Positions 1-8,700 are shown, counted from the stretch's first letter. The stretch is 64,000 bases of DNA from Bacillus massilioanorexius (GCF_902374955.1 NZ_CABKRX010000051.1:1-64000), one strand, 5' to 3'. The notes: a model not told the origin generated them from the sequence alone. Translations and numbers: made by a program.

Positions 1-9
1 TTTTTCGAA

Positions 10-189
10 TTAACGTGATTTAAATTGTTCACACTTTACTTCAAGCTCATCTAGAATTTCAATTAAACGATCTACATCTTCTAAATCAGCATCTTCAGGA
101 TTTATATTATCTAAAACGTCTAAAAACATTGTTAAACGTTGTTTTAAGAAATTGACTTGGTCATCCTTATTTAAAATTGCCTTACCCAT
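10..189 (-). CDS. SE1561-family small protein
   Basis: Encodes a 59-residue, acidic, helix-prone cytoplasmic protein. I chose the ATG at 189 because AAAGGAG lies 9 bases before it; the in-frame ATG at 240 has no such site. The start (MGKA) and the charged tail with DVDRLIEILDELE and a single Cys resemble the SE1561 family of small Firmicute proteins that I recall beside yfkA. No function is known for that family and none is inferred. It is transcribed away from yfkAB, with about 330 bases of shared upstream DNA. Confidence 0.6.
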   Translation of the reverse strand: MGKAILNKDDQVNFLKQRLTMFLDVLDNINPEDADLEDVDRLIEILDELEVKCEQFKSR

Positions 190-323
190 ATGTATAATGC
201 TCCTTTCATTTCTTACCTTAGCTATACTTCCTTTATACAACCATTATTCTCTTATAAAAAAGTTAAAGGTTCAAATATAACTTCTACATTCATCATATTA
301 TAAGAAAAACCATTAGTAAATTC

Positions 324-352
324 TTTACTAGCCTATAAAATAGCGGTATACT
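324..352 (+). promoter_or_regulatory. SigA-type promoter of yfkAB
   Basis: TTTACT (324-329), a 17-base spacer and TATACT (347-352) match the vegetative promoter consensus well. Transcription would begin near 359, giving an untranslated leader of about 165 bases before yfkAB. Confidence 0.6.
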
Positions 353-358
353 TTATCC

Positions 359-482
359 CATTCGAACTGGAGCTATAACTTCCACTTCAAACTTTAGTGG
401 GAGAGTTGAGCAGAAGCAAGACTTATTGGCTTCAGCTCACCATCAGTGAGGGTCCCCCGCTGATGAAAATTTTATTTTATTA
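359..482 (+). promoter_or_regulatory. Structured 5' leader with terminator-like hairpin before yfkAB
   Basis: Three hairpins follow one another. CTTCCACT (379-386) pairs with AGTGGGAG (396-403). GAGCAGAAGC (408-417) pairs with GCTTCAGCTC (429-438) with one mismatch. CATCAG (441-446) pairs with CTGATG (460-465), with an inner GGG/CCC pairing, and is followed by an A/T-rich tract ending in T runs (466-480). The last one looks like an intrinsic terminator placed 40 bases before the yfkAB ribosome-binding site, as in riboswitches and attenuators. It matches no RNA class I can recall. It could instead be a copy of a dispersed intergenic repeat. Confidence 0.45.
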
Positions 483-522
483 ATAAAAAACTAAGATATT
501 TTCTTATAAGGGGAAGTAAGAC

Positions 523-1725
523 ATGATGAACAAAAATAAATTATCAGCGATAACTCCCATAAATGATCCTTGGGAAGCCTATAACGACATAACCCAATTC
601 GGTAAACCAATGCTTACCAACATTGAATTTACCACAACCAATCTCTGCAATATGAGATGTGAGCACTGTGCAGTAGGTTACACACTATCCAATAAAGATG
701 CTAATGCACTACCATTAGATCTACTCATTCAACGCTTAGATGAAGTGGAGCACTTAAAAGCTCTAAGCATAACGGGTGGAGAACCTATGCTTTCTACAAA
801 GAGCGTAAAAAATTATGTTGTTCCATTGCTAAAGTATGCTCATGAACGCGGTGTACGTACTCAGATGAACTCTAATTTAACAGTAGAATTATCAAAATAC
901 GACGATGTCATACCATATTTAGATGTCCTACATATATCACATAACTGGGGTACAATAGATCAATTTATCGATAACGGCTTTGCTATGATGGATAAAAAAC
1001 CAACTCGCCAGCAAAGAGGTAAGCTATTCGATAGAATGATTGAAAATAGCCGAGAACTAGTAAAACAAGGTGTATTTGTTTCAGCTGAAACAATGATCAA
1101 TAATCGGACTTTACCATACTTAGAAAACATTCATAAGCAAATTGTTGAAGAAATGTGCTGCCAACGCCATGAGGTACATCCTATGTATCCTAGTAGATAT
1201 ATACATCCTCATGAAAAGGAAAAATTAGAGGGTGACTCGAAATATTCTTCGGTGTATCCAAGCGATTTCGCTTCTACTATTCAACCTGTATCTTTAGAAG
1301 AAATCAGAAAAGCAATCCTTCATTTATTAGAAATCCGTCATGAAGATGTTTGGATGCTATTTGGAACATTACCTTTCTATCCATGTAGCAATGAGCCAGC
1401 TGACATAGAACTACTTCAAAAACTATATCAAGCAAAAAACGTTACGGTTCGAAATGACCCAGATGGCCGTTCACGATTAAACATCAATATATTCAATGGT
1501 GACGTGATTGTTACAGACTTTGGTGATGCTCCTCCGCTAGGAAATGTACGAACTGATACGTTATATCAAGCCTATGAGAATTGGAATAATACTTCTCTTG
1601 CCCAAACTCTAAATTGTCATTGTCCAAGTGTTAAATGCTTAGGTCCTAACGTACTTGTGAAAAACAGCTATTATCCTGACATTGATTTTAAAGTAAGAAC
1701 AGCGAATTCTTCATTAAAAATCTAA
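523..1725 (+). CDS. yfkAB: Radical SAM/CxCxxxxC motif protein YfkAB
   Basis: A 400-residue radical SAM protein, the fused form of the genes first annotated as yfkA and yfkB in Bacillus subtilis. Residues C42, C46 and C49 form the CxxxCxxC site for the 4Fe-4S cluster that cleaves S-adenosylmethionine. C365, C367 and C372 near the end form the CxCxxxxC motif that names the family and probably binds an auxiliary cluster. SITGGEPM fits the glycine-rich SAM-binding segment. The start is either of two adjacent ATGs after AAGGGGAAG. The substrate is unknown. It is monocistronic, preceded by a structured leader and followed by a strong terminator. Confidence 0.9.
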   Translation: MMNKNKLSAITPINDPWEAYNDITQFGKPMLTNIEFTTTNLCNMRCEHCAVGYTLSNKDANALPLDLLIQRLDEVEHLKALSITGGEPMLSTKSVKNYVVPLLKYAHERGVRTQMNSNLTVELSKYDDVIPYLDVLHISHNWGTIDQFIDNGFAMMDKKPTRQQRGKLFDRMIENSRELVKQGVFVSAETMINNRTLPYLENIHKQIVEEMCCQRHEVHPMYPSRYIHPHEKEKLEGDSKYSSVYPSDFASTIQPVSLEEIRKAILHLLEIRHEDVWMLFGTLPFYPCSNEPADIELLQKLYQAKNVTVRNDPDGRSRLNINIFNGDVIVTDFGDAPPLGNVRTDTLYQAYENWNNTSLAQTLNCHCPSVKCLGPNVLVKNSYYPDIDFKVRTANSSLKI

Positions 1726-1734
1726 TTACTTTTA

Positions 1735-1774
1735 GGGTGAAAAGGAATACTTCTTTTCACCCTTTTATTTTTTG
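1735..1774 (+). terminator. Terminator between yfkAB and yfkD
   Basis: GGGTGAAAAG pairs perfectly with CTTTTCACCC and is followed by TTTTATTTTTT. It lies between two convergent genes and may serve both. Confidence 0.85.
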
Positions 1775-1793
1775 CTTTAATATTTTTTGCTGC

Positions 1794-2606
1794 TTATCTA
1801 GGACGATCGGAAGCAAAGAAACCAAAGGATACATAATCTTGAACAGGAATCCATGCCCCTATTCCTTGTGAGGTTACATTTTTCACTACTAAAGATTTTT
1901 TATTTCCCTTTAATACAAGATAAATTTCTCCATAAGTGACTTTCCCCTTTTCATTTACAGCGCTAGCATAAGCGTATAAATAGCCTAGCCTCCTAGCTGG
2001 CACATTATAAATTCTCTCACTCTTCGTTCCTGCACCAATCATTGTTTCGAAGGATAAAGGAAGATTTGATTTCTTGGCTGCTTTAATAAGCATCATTTTT
2101 TGAACATCTTTTGATGCTGGGATTTTTGCCGTTAAACCACCATGAACCGGTTTTTGCATTTCCTGTACATAATGCATTGGGTATGGAAGATTTCCTCCAC
2201 GATTATCATGAAAATTGGTATTAATTTTTTGATATTCCCAATTAGGAGAAGTCTCAGCAGACTGATAATTTAATGCCCAATGTCCCAAATATATGGTCGC
2301 TCTATACCCTAATGCAAATGGTGCTTTTGCAATTGTTGTCTCATTCAAAATACGAATTAATTCAGGATTTTCAATTTTAACACTAGATGACTGAATTAAT
2401 TGTTTGGTTAATTCACTCGGCTGTAAATAAGGGAGGTCTTGACTCGCATTTGGATACGTGTTTTCCTTCGCAATATGAATAACCGTAGAAGGTATTTTAA
2501 ATGACGTTGCCCCTTTATTCCCTTGGGTTATTGTATTTCCCTTAATATAAAGCGGGAATACACATATAGACATAGCTATACATATCGTTACTAGCATTTT
2601 TTTCAT
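1794..2606 (-). CDS. yfkD: YfkD-like exported protein
   Basis: A 270-residue protein with a typical N-terminal signal: MKKM, then a hydrophobic stretch to about residue 23 (IKGN). No lipobox Cys is present, so it is probably secreted or wall-associated. The start is set by AAAGGAG 7 bases upstream. Its position between yfkAB and yfkE and its general sequence match YfkD of Bacillus subtilis. The family is of unknown function and I see no catalytic motif. Confidence 0.75.
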   Translation of the reverse strand: MKKMLVTICIAMSICVFPLYIKGNTITQGNKGATSFKIPSTVIHIAKENTYPNASQDLPYLQPSELTKQLIQSSSVKIENPELIRILNETTIAKAPFALGYRATIYLGHWALNYQSAETSPNWEYQKINTNFHDNRGGNLPYPMHYVQEMQKPVHGGLTAKIPASKDVQKMMLIKAAKKSNLPLSFETMIGAGTKSERIYNVPARRLGYLYAYASAVNEKGKVTYGEIYLVLKGNKKSLVVKNVTSQGIGAWIPVQDYVSFGFFASDRPR

Positions 2607-3145
2607 AAGGAGACTCCTTTTCTAAGAAGTATAATTTCTGATGTAGCGTTAGTTTTTGTAAGGAGTCAAAAATATATGCAGTTGTTCTCATTTTATGTTT
2701 TCTTGTAAAATACGAAGGACATTTTTTCTCAAAAAACAGAACCAGCGGACGCGCAAGGTGCGAGATTCCTGCTGGAATAGAATTCAAAACTGCCTTTACA
2801 AGGACAATTGAAAGACTGTGCTTGGTTCTCTTAAATTGTAATAAGTTTGTAAAATTTTGAATATTTACTTTAAAAATCTGAAGAGGTATAATAAATGTAA
2901 TCTTCAAAAAAGGAGGGAAATCGTTCAGTACAGACCATCCAATAAAGGGAGGTATGTTTATCGAAATAAGAACGGTTTATACTTATTTTTAAAAATTCAA
3001 ATCAGAAAGTGGTGACCTTTCCTACAAATATTATCTTAACAAAGTCGTCATTTAAGGTTGTTTATCTAAACTCATTTATAACGATCAGTAACAGTAATAA
3101 TTGTCGGATTCAAATATGTCAGAAAGTATAATAAATGTTTTAACA
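2607..3145. other. Intergenic region with a degenerate repeat-like hairpin
   Basis: About 590 bases lie between the 5' end of yfkD and the 3' end of yfkE. At 2743-2776, CCAGC and GCTGG enclose a locally GC-rich segment followed on the minus strand by a T run. It resembles decayed copies of intergenic repeats I recall from other Bacillaceae. Two good Shine-Dalgarno-like sites (near 2910 and 2946) precede only very short plus-strand reading frames. I see no supportable gene. Confidence 0.3.
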
Positions 3146-3189
3146 TAAAAATGACTCTGTAAATACAGAAAGTATACAGAGTCATTTTT
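3146..3189 (-). terminator. Terminator after yfkE
   Basis: AAAATGACTCTGTA pairs with TACAGAGTCATTTT across an 11-base loop, just past the yfkE stop. On the minus strand the stem ends in a T run. Confidence 0.85.
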
Positions 3190-3194
3190 GCGTT

Positions 3195-4259
3195 CTATAA
3201 AAGGAAAAAGCCAATCCCCATAATGAAATAGGCTGCTAACAACGTTAAACCTTCAAACCAGTTTGTTTCCCCATCATTCGAAATGACAATCATTAAGAAA
3301 ACAGATGTTACCATCGCAATCAATTCAGGTAATGTAAATACCAGTGACATTTGAGTATCAAATAATAAGGATACCAATACCAAGATTGGAGCTACGAACA
3401 TCGCTACTTGAAGAGTTGAACCAATCGCTATTTCAACCGCAATATCCATTTTATTTTTGTAAGCAAATATAATGGCCGATGCATGTTCCGCCGCATTCCC
3501 AACTATAGCTACTATGATTACCCCAATAAATAGCTCAGACCATCCAAATGAATTGGCTACAGATTCAAATGTATGTACAAGATTTTCTGATACATAGGCT
3601 ACTGCTACTGTAGCTAGTAAAAGAATGATAATAGCCATCTTTTTCGACCATTCTGGATGCTCTTCTTCTCCATCTGATTCCCCAGTAGTTCCTTTCGGTT
3701 GATAAACACCACGATGTGTTACTAATTTAAAGAATAATGCCGCTAAATATAAAACAATCATAATAATAGAAATACCGACACTTAATGAAATCGTTTTAAC
3801 GTCACTCATTGTTTGTGAAAATACTTCCGGAATAACAAATGCAACAATAACTGCAAAAATTAATAATCCCGCATTATGTCTTGCATCATACACATTGAAC
3901 TTCTGCCTTTTATACTTTACTCCACCTATAAAAAAGGACAATCCTGCTACTAAAAGCAGGTTACCAATAACAGAACCTGTTAAAGAAGCTAGTACTACAC
4001 CTACAAGTCCTGCCTTCAACGCAAATATCGAAATAATTAATTCAACAGCATTTCCGAATGTAGCATTAAGTAATCCCCCAATTCTAGGTCCCATAACAAC
4101 TGCCAAGCTTTCTGTAGCGCGGCCCATAAAACTAGCAAGTGCAATAATCGTTAAACAGTATACACCGAACATGATTAAGCTTGACCAATGTAACAAGCTG
4201 CCAGCAACAGAAAGAGGAACACCTAAAACTACAAGTACCAAAAAGATCTTATTTCCCAT
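3195..4259 (-). CDS. yfkE: Calcium/proton antiporter, CaCA family
   Basis: A 354-residue inner-membrane antiporter of the Ca2+/cation exchanger family (ChaA/Cax) that extrudes Ca2+ using the proton gradient. About 11 hydrophobic helices are visible. The two inverted alpha repeats carry the signature acidic motifs: GNAVELI around residue 70 and GNAAEHA around residue 255. The acidic SDGEEEHPEW stretch near residue 195 fits the central loop. GTGAGGAACC before the ATG sets the start. Synteny with the yfk locus supports YfkE. It has its own terminator. Confidence 0.88.
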   Translation of the reverse strand: MGNKIFLVLVVLGVPLSVAGSLLHWSSLIMFGVYCLTIIALASFMGRATESLAVVMGPRIGGLLNATFGNAVELIISIFALKAGLVGVVLASLTGSVIGNLLLVAGLSFFIGGVKYKRQKFNVYDARHNAGLLIFAVIVAFVIPEVFSQTMSDVKTISLSVGISIIMIVLYLAALFFKLVTHRGVYQPKGTTGESDGEEEHPEWSKKMAIIILLLATVAVAYVSENLVHTFESVANSFGWSELFIGVIIVAIVGNAAEHASAIIFAYKNKMDIAVEIAIGSTLQVAMFVAPILVLVSLLFDTQMSLVFTLPELIAMVTSVFLMIVISNDGETNWFEGLTLLAAYFIMGIGFFLL

Positions 4260-4497
4260 CTTGGTTCCTCACTTTTCTTAAAATAGAATCGTATAGATTA
4301 ACAATTATAATACCCAACTGCTTCTCTTACAAAACTTCACCTTATTATAGCAATAATTTTCTGATTGTTTACTCTTTTCCATTAACTACTTTCTATATTC
4401 CTTGCACAATACATGTTATGTCAGTAAGATAAATCAGGATGTAGACATATATTTAAAGGACGGAAATAATAAATAAAGAACGAGTGCATTTTTACCC

Positions 4498-4532
4498 TGT
4501 GGAAAATATAGAAACTACTTCTATTTTCCACA
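4498..4532. other. Perfect hairpin at the edge of the MFS pseudogene
   Basis: TGTGGAAAATA (4498-4508) pairs exactly with TATTTTCCACA (4522-4532). It lies immediately before the first recognisable codons of the broken transporter, so it may mark the deletion junction or be the end of an upstream element. No T run follows. Confidence 0.4.
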
Positions 4533-5137
4533 CTATCTCGGTTTAAAAAGGTTATAAAATATGCTTGGGTAGCTTTACTACCACCCTTAAGATTTGGCTT
4601 TCTTGAAGCATCTTTAAACGGGCATTTTCCAGTTTATGCTTTAAGATGGTATGAATATTGACTCTGTTTCTATTCTAGTACCCGCCTTTTCAATCGGAGC
4701 TATTATTTTTCAAATTCCACTATGGATGATGAGTGATTATTTCGGTAGAAAAAAAAGTCTTAAAATTATTATGTTATCAGGCTTTATTATCTTTCTGTTT
4801 GCCAGTATTTATCATTCTTCATTTATTGGTCTTCTTGTTTGTTTCACCGTTGCAGGTATGATTGTCGGTTCAACTTTTTCATTAGGTATCAGTTATATGG
4901 CAGATCTACTACCTAAAGATTTTATTACCGGCAGGGAATTTGTTATGTGGGATGTTCTTTAGTTGTGGAAGCCTACTTGGTCCCATCATAGGTGGTACGA
5001 TTATTCATCATTTCCAAGGTGGTACTTTCTTTTATATGTTCAGCTTTATTTTACTAATCATTTTTTTCACACTGCTCGTTTTTAAAGAACATAAACGAAT
5101 AATGACACATAGTGATATATTACAAATTTTTAGTTAG
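4533..5137 (+). pseudogene. Broken MFS transporter (yfkF remnant)
   Basis: A C-terminal half of a major facilitator transporter in three reading frames. The first piece (4536-4642) reads LPPLRFGFLEASLNG and FPVYALR, then shifts. The second piece (4651-4960) contains MSDYFGRKKSLK, the MFS loop motif between helices. A second shift near 4943 leads into FSCGSLLGPIIGG and a final helix ending at 5137. The N-terminal half is missing. Position after yfkE matches yfkF of Bacillus subtilis, so this is probably a decayed drug/sugar exporter. No working start or ribosome-binding site is evident. Confidence 0.75.
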
Positions 5138-5235
5138 AAACTAACGCTTTTAATAAATGAGCCCTCTATTTCAGTACGAAAATTTTTTTGTTATCACATT
5201 TTTATTTTTTCCTTTATTTTCCCTACAGTTCTATG

Positions 5236-5250
5236 TTAGAATTATTATTA
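5236..5250. promoter_or_regulatory. PerR/Fur-type operator candidate before the metal ATPase
   Basis: TTAGAATTATTATTA agrees with the PerR consensus TTATAATNATTATAA at all but two positions. A TATAAA at 5263-5268 could be the -10 box of a promoter overlapping it. In Bacillus subtilis zosA is a known PerR target, which makes this site more believable than its score alone. Confidence 0.45.
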
Positions 5251-5276
5251 ATAAATAAATAGTATAAACAAAACTT

Positions 5277-5312
5277 GCTGTCACTTATTGTGGCAGCTTT
5301 CGTGCTTTTTTA
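5277..5312 (+). terminator. Hairpin with T run upstream of the metal ATPase
   Basis: GCTGTCAC pairs with GTGGCAGC (one G-T wobble), then TTTCGTGCTTTTTT. It may end transcription from the MFS remnant, or act as an attenuator in the leader of the ATPase gene, whose promoter could lie just before it. Confidence 0.5.
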
Positions 5313-5428
5313 AAGGTAGTGATTTTGAATATCTTTCTCAATTAGATTAAGATCAACAGCAAACGATAAATACTACTATCTATAACAAAAAATTTAAAGC
5401 TCAGTACGAATTTAGGGGAGGGAAAGTA

Positions 5429-7363
5429 ATGAATGAAACGAATGTTTTAACAAAAAGTCAATCATTTCAAAATTCAACACAAGCTTCTTTTTATCAAAAA
5501 ATGTTACCTCATATGGAATTAATTGCAGCACTTATTTGTGGATTATTGATTTTAACTGGATGGCTACTAGGAAAAGCTGACATGAATACAGCTTCTGTTA
5601 TTAGCTACATTTCAGCTTTTATTATCGGAGGCTATGCAAAAGCGAAAGAAGGTATAGAAGATACTATCGCTGATAAAGAATTAAACGTAGAGATGTTAAT
5701 GGTATTTGCTGCTATTGGTTCAGCTATCATTGGTTATTGGGCAGAAGGTGCCATGTTGATTTTTATTTTTGCTGTAAGTGGGGCACTAGAAACATACACA
5801 ATGAATAAGAGTCATAAAGAAATATCTGCTTTAATGGATTTACAACCTGAGGATGCTATTAGAATTTCAACAAATGGGGTAGAAGAACGAGTCCATATCT
5901 CTCAATTACAAGTTAATGATCTCATTCTAATAAAAGCAGGTGAACGTATACCGACCGACGGGATTATCATTGATGGTAATACCCATATTGATCAAGCTGC
6001 TATAACAGGTGAATCTATACCTGTTAATCGAACAATTGATGATGAAGTATTTGCTGGAACAGTTAATTTAAGAGGAACTATAACGGTGAAGATGACCAAA
6101 CCAAATGATCAAACATTGTTCCAAAAAATTATAAAACTTGTTCAATCAGCACAAAGTGAGAAGTCACCTTCACAACAGTTTATCGAAAAATTTGAAGGTA
6201 AATATGTAAAAGTTGTATTAATTATTGTATTGAGCATGATGATCCTACCACATTTTATTTTAGGATGGTCTTGGACTGAAACTTTCTATAGAGCGATGAT
6301 ATTACTTGTTGTTGCTTCACCATGTGCATTAGTTGCATCTATAATGCCTGCAACCCTAGCCGCTATTTCACACGGTGCAAAGCATGGAATTTTGTTTAAA
6401 GGAGGCGTCCATCTTGAGAATTTAGGTCATCTCCAAGCCATCGCGTTAGACAAAACTGGAACACTTACCAAAGGTAAACCAGAAGTAACGGCTGTCTATA
6501 TTAGAGAAGATTTAACAGAAGAGAGCTTCTTAAAGACGGTTGCTTCTATTGAAAAATATTCAAACCATCCATTGGCACAAGCCATTGTTAAATATTATAC
6601 AGAAAAATTTACTGATTCCTTTATCAAGCCTGACAATACAGAGGACGTGAGTGGATGGGGTGTGCAAGCTTCTATCAATGGTCAGATATGGAAGGTTGGT
6701 AAAGCATCTTTTGTGAATCAACAAGATGCTGATTTCTTTAAAAACGGGATTGCACAATCTCTTGCTTCAAAGGGTAATACGATAACTTTTGCGAGAGATG
6801 AAAAAGGTATAGCTGGTGTAATAGCATTAAAAGATGTTGTACGAGAAGAGACCCATCAAGCCATTTCCGAACTAAAAGCACATGGGGTACAGACCATTAT
6901 GCTAACAGGCGATAGTGAGAAAACGGCATCCGCAATCGCAAATGAAATCTCGATTGATGAGTATCATGCAGAATGCTTGCCAGAGAAAAAAGTAAATGAA
7001 ATTAAGGCTTTGAAAAAACGTTTTACCACGGTTGCTATGGTTGGTGATGGTATCAATGATGCTCCGGCATTGGCAACCGCTACAGTTGGGATAGCAATGG
7101 GTGAAGGAACTGATGTTGCACTAGAAACAGCTGATATAGTTTTAATGAAAAATGACTTACCTCGTATCGCTGAAGCCATTTCTTTATCCAAAAAAATGAA
7201 TCGTATTATTAAACAAAACGTTATTTTCTCTATCTCCGTTATTGTCCTTTTGATTTGTTCTAATTTCTTCCAAGTACTGGATCTACCACTTGGAGTAATA
7301 GGACATGAAGGGAGTACAATATTAGTCATTCTTAATGGTCTGCGACTCTTAAAAAATAACTAA
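5429..7363 (+). CDS. zosA: Zinc/heavy-metal P1B-type ATPase, ZosA-like
   Basis: A 644-residue metal-transporting P-type ATPase in the cytoplasmic membrane. The actuator motif TGES is at 193-196. The membrane metal site is S297-P298-C299. The phosphorylated Asp is D341 in DKTGTLTKG. The HP motif is H380-P381 and the hinge GDGINDAP is at 539-546. No N-terminal CxxC metal-binding domain is present. The length and SPC motif resemble ZosA (YkvW) of Bacillus subtilis, implicated in Zn uptake under peroxide stress; CadA-type efflux is the alternative. AGGGGAGGG sets the start. A PerR-like box lies upstream. Confidence 0.82.
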   Translation: MNETNVLTKSQSFQNSTQASFYQKMLPHMELIAALICGLLILTGWLLGKADMNTASVISYISAFIIGGYAKAKEGIEDTIADKELNVEMLMVFAAIGSAIIGYWAEGAMLIFIFAVSGALETYTMNKSHKEISALMDLQPEDAIRISTNGVEERVHISQLQVNDLILIKAGERIPTDGIIIDGNTHIDQAAITGESIPVNRTIDDEVFAGTVNLRGTITVKMTKPNDQTLFQKIIKLVQSAQSEKSPSQQFIEKFEGKYVKVVLIIVLSMMILPHFILGWSWTETFYRAMILLVVASPCALVASIMPATLAAISHGAKHGILFKGGVHLENLGHLQAIALDKTGTLTKGKPEVTAVYIREDLTEESFLKTVASIEKYSNHPLAQAIVKYYTEKFTDSFIKPDNTEDVSGWGVQASINGQIWKVGKASFVNQQDADFFKNGIAQSLASKGNTITFARDEKGIAGVIALKDVVREETHQAISELKAHGVQTIMLTGDSEKTASAIANEISIDEYHAECLPEKKVNEIKALKKRFTTVAMVGDGINDAPALATATVGIAMGEGTDVALETADIVLMKNDLPRIAEAISLSKKMNRIIKQNVIFSISVIVLLICSNFFQVLDLPLGVIGHEGSTILVILNGLRLLKNN

Positions 7364-7476
7364 GAAAAAGACACTGTCTCTCTATAAAGGGAGTTAAGTA
7401 TAAGATGGGTAGACGATCAACTTTTAAATAGTGATGAAACTCTCTTTCAAAAGAGGATAACAAAAGAAGAAAATGT

Positions 7477-7551
7477 AATGGACACGTTCACATAAAGTGA
7501 AGGGGCCTCTGAAAAGTGATAAAAATCACTTTTCAGACAGCCCCTTTTTCT
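7477..7551 (+). repeat. Dispersed intergenic repeat, copy A (also a terminator)
   Basis: Contains a long hairpin, CTGAAAAGTGA/TCACTTTTCAG nested in AGGGG/CCCCT, followed by TTTTT on the plus strand, so it can terminate zosA. The segment from TCACATAAAG to CAGCCCCTTTTT recurs near 25.35, 43.65 and 60.9 kb. A TGGACAC word just before it matches the 5' end of the longer copies. Confidence 0.7.
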
Positions 7552-7654
7552 AGTGATAGCCATTCTGACCGTTTGCAGAACTTGACGTCTTATTTTTTGG
7601 TTTATTCTTACCCTTTTGCTTTGTTCCGCCATCTTTTTTCGTATGTTTAGCCAT
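7550..7654 (-). CDS. Small, very basic peptide (34 residues), unrecognised
   Basis: The start ATG at 7654 has GGAAGGGAAG 8 bases upstream, which is better than any other start here. The product has about ten Lys, several Gly, Ser and Asn, and no hydrophobic stretch, and begins MAKHTKKDGG. Size and composition recall minor small acid-soluble spore proteins or other short basic Bacillus peptides, but I cannot name a family. Its 3' end abuts the dispersed repeat. A shift of one base gives a longer overlapping frame without a proper start, which I rejected. Confidence 0.5.
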   Translation of the reverse strand: MAKHTKKDGGTKQKGKNKPKNKTSSSANGQNGYH

Positions 7655-7747
7655 AGCAATGTCTTCCCTTCCACCGTAAAATAAACGAGTTTTTATTTCT
7701 CATTCATTTTTAGTATGAAAGCTTTTCATCTTCTTATTAGAGGTAGT

Positions 7748-8584
7748 TTATTCTATCGAATCCTCTTTTTCACTATAAATGGCATTAATTTCTCCACCCA
7801 AGATAATGATATGGGCGGACAAATAGAACCAAAGCATTAAAACAATGACTCCCCCTAGGCTACCATATGTTGTCGTGTAATTACCGAAATTATTAACAAA
7901 ATAGGAAAATCCAAGAGAAGTTGCCGTCCATCCTAATGTAGCAAATAAGGAACCTTTCATAACACTACGTTTTTTTAGCTTAATAACCGGAAAAATCCAA
8001 TACAAAGTAGAAAATACCGTTAATAAAATGAATAAGGTTAAAAGCCAACGGATCGCATCCCATAAATGCAAAAATTCATTGTTTAATCCTAAGAATGAAA
8101 ATAAGGCAACGCCTATTTGTTTTCCGAATATCGGTAATAATAACGCTATAATAAATACGAAAATCATTCCTATCGTTAATACCATAGCCAGCGCTCTAAC
8201 AATTATATATTTCCGTTTATCAGGAATATCATAGGCTTTATCAAATGCTTTTAATAAGGCATTCATTCCATTTGAAGCTGACCATAGTGTCCCGATGATC
8301 CCAAAAGAAAGCAATTTTGCATTCCCTTGCATGATATTGTCTAGATGACTTTCAATCAATAGCATTGAATCATCAGGGACAAAAGTTCCTAAAAAAGATA
8401 ATATATATTGCTCATCTATAGGTAAATAAGGAATTAATGTAGATAAAAAAATGATTAACGGAAAAATGGACAATAAGAAGAAAAACGCAAGCTGAGCTGC
8501 CAAACCCGAAGCATCATGTTTGTTAATCCTATCTATTATAGTACTTACAAATTCAATTTGCTTACCAAAGATTTTTGTATTCAT
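7748..8584 (-). CDS. yfkH: YihY/BrkB-family membrane protein
   Basis: A 278-residue integral membrane protein with about six helices. The N-terminal segment with DASGLAAQLAFFFLLSIFP and the late segment GSLGGVIVLMLWFYLSA are characteristic of the YihY/virulence factor BrkB family (formerly misnamed ribonuclease BN). Substrate and function are not established. AAAGGGAG before the ATG sets the start. It is the last gene of a colinear yfkJ-yfkI-yfkH group; in Bacillus subtilis I recall this group as part of the general stress regulon. Confidence 0.85.
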   Translation of the reverse strand: MNTKIFGKQIEFVSTIIDRINKHDASGLAAQLAFFFLLSIFPLIIFLSTLIPYLPIDEQYILSFLGTFVPDDSMLLIESHLDNIMQGNAKLLSFGIIGTLWSASNGMNALLKAFDKAYDIPDKRKYIIVRALAMVLTIGMIFVFIIALLLPIFGKQIGVALFSFLGLNNEFLHLWDAIRWLLTLFILLTVFSTLYWIFPVIKLKKRSVMKGSLFATLGWTATSLGFSYFVNNFGNYTTTYGSLGGVIVLMLWFYLSAHIIILGGEINAIYSEKEDSIE

Positions 8585-8700
8585 AGCAACTCCCTTTGTT
8601 TCACTATTTACCTCATCCTTACTAGCACATATACTTTCTACTCAAAAAACAGAACACAATGGCTTTTTGGAGAGCAATGTGTGCTAATAAGACCTAGAAA

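Noticed and set aside
480..495. preQ1-like tail TAATAAAAAACTAAG before yfkAB
   Set aside because: The A-rich tail recalls preQ1 class I aptamers, but the required preceding stem and C-rich loop are absent.
2542..2907. 121-codon minus-strand frame overlapping the start of yfkD
   Set aside because: Overlaps the yfkD signal peptide region in another frame, no ribosome-binding site, and covers the repeat-like hairpin; composition is not protein-like.
2946..2995. Short plus-strand ORF after AAGGGAGG
   Set aside because: Only 12 codons from the ATG, with no hydrophobic or conserved feature; too little to support.
3895..4281. Plus-strand frame of 128 codons
   Set aside because: Antisense to yfkE, which has clear CaCA motifs; no ribosome-binding site.
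6964..7329. 121-codon frame antisense to zosA
   Set aside because: Reverse complement of the conserved ATPase hinge region; no start signal.
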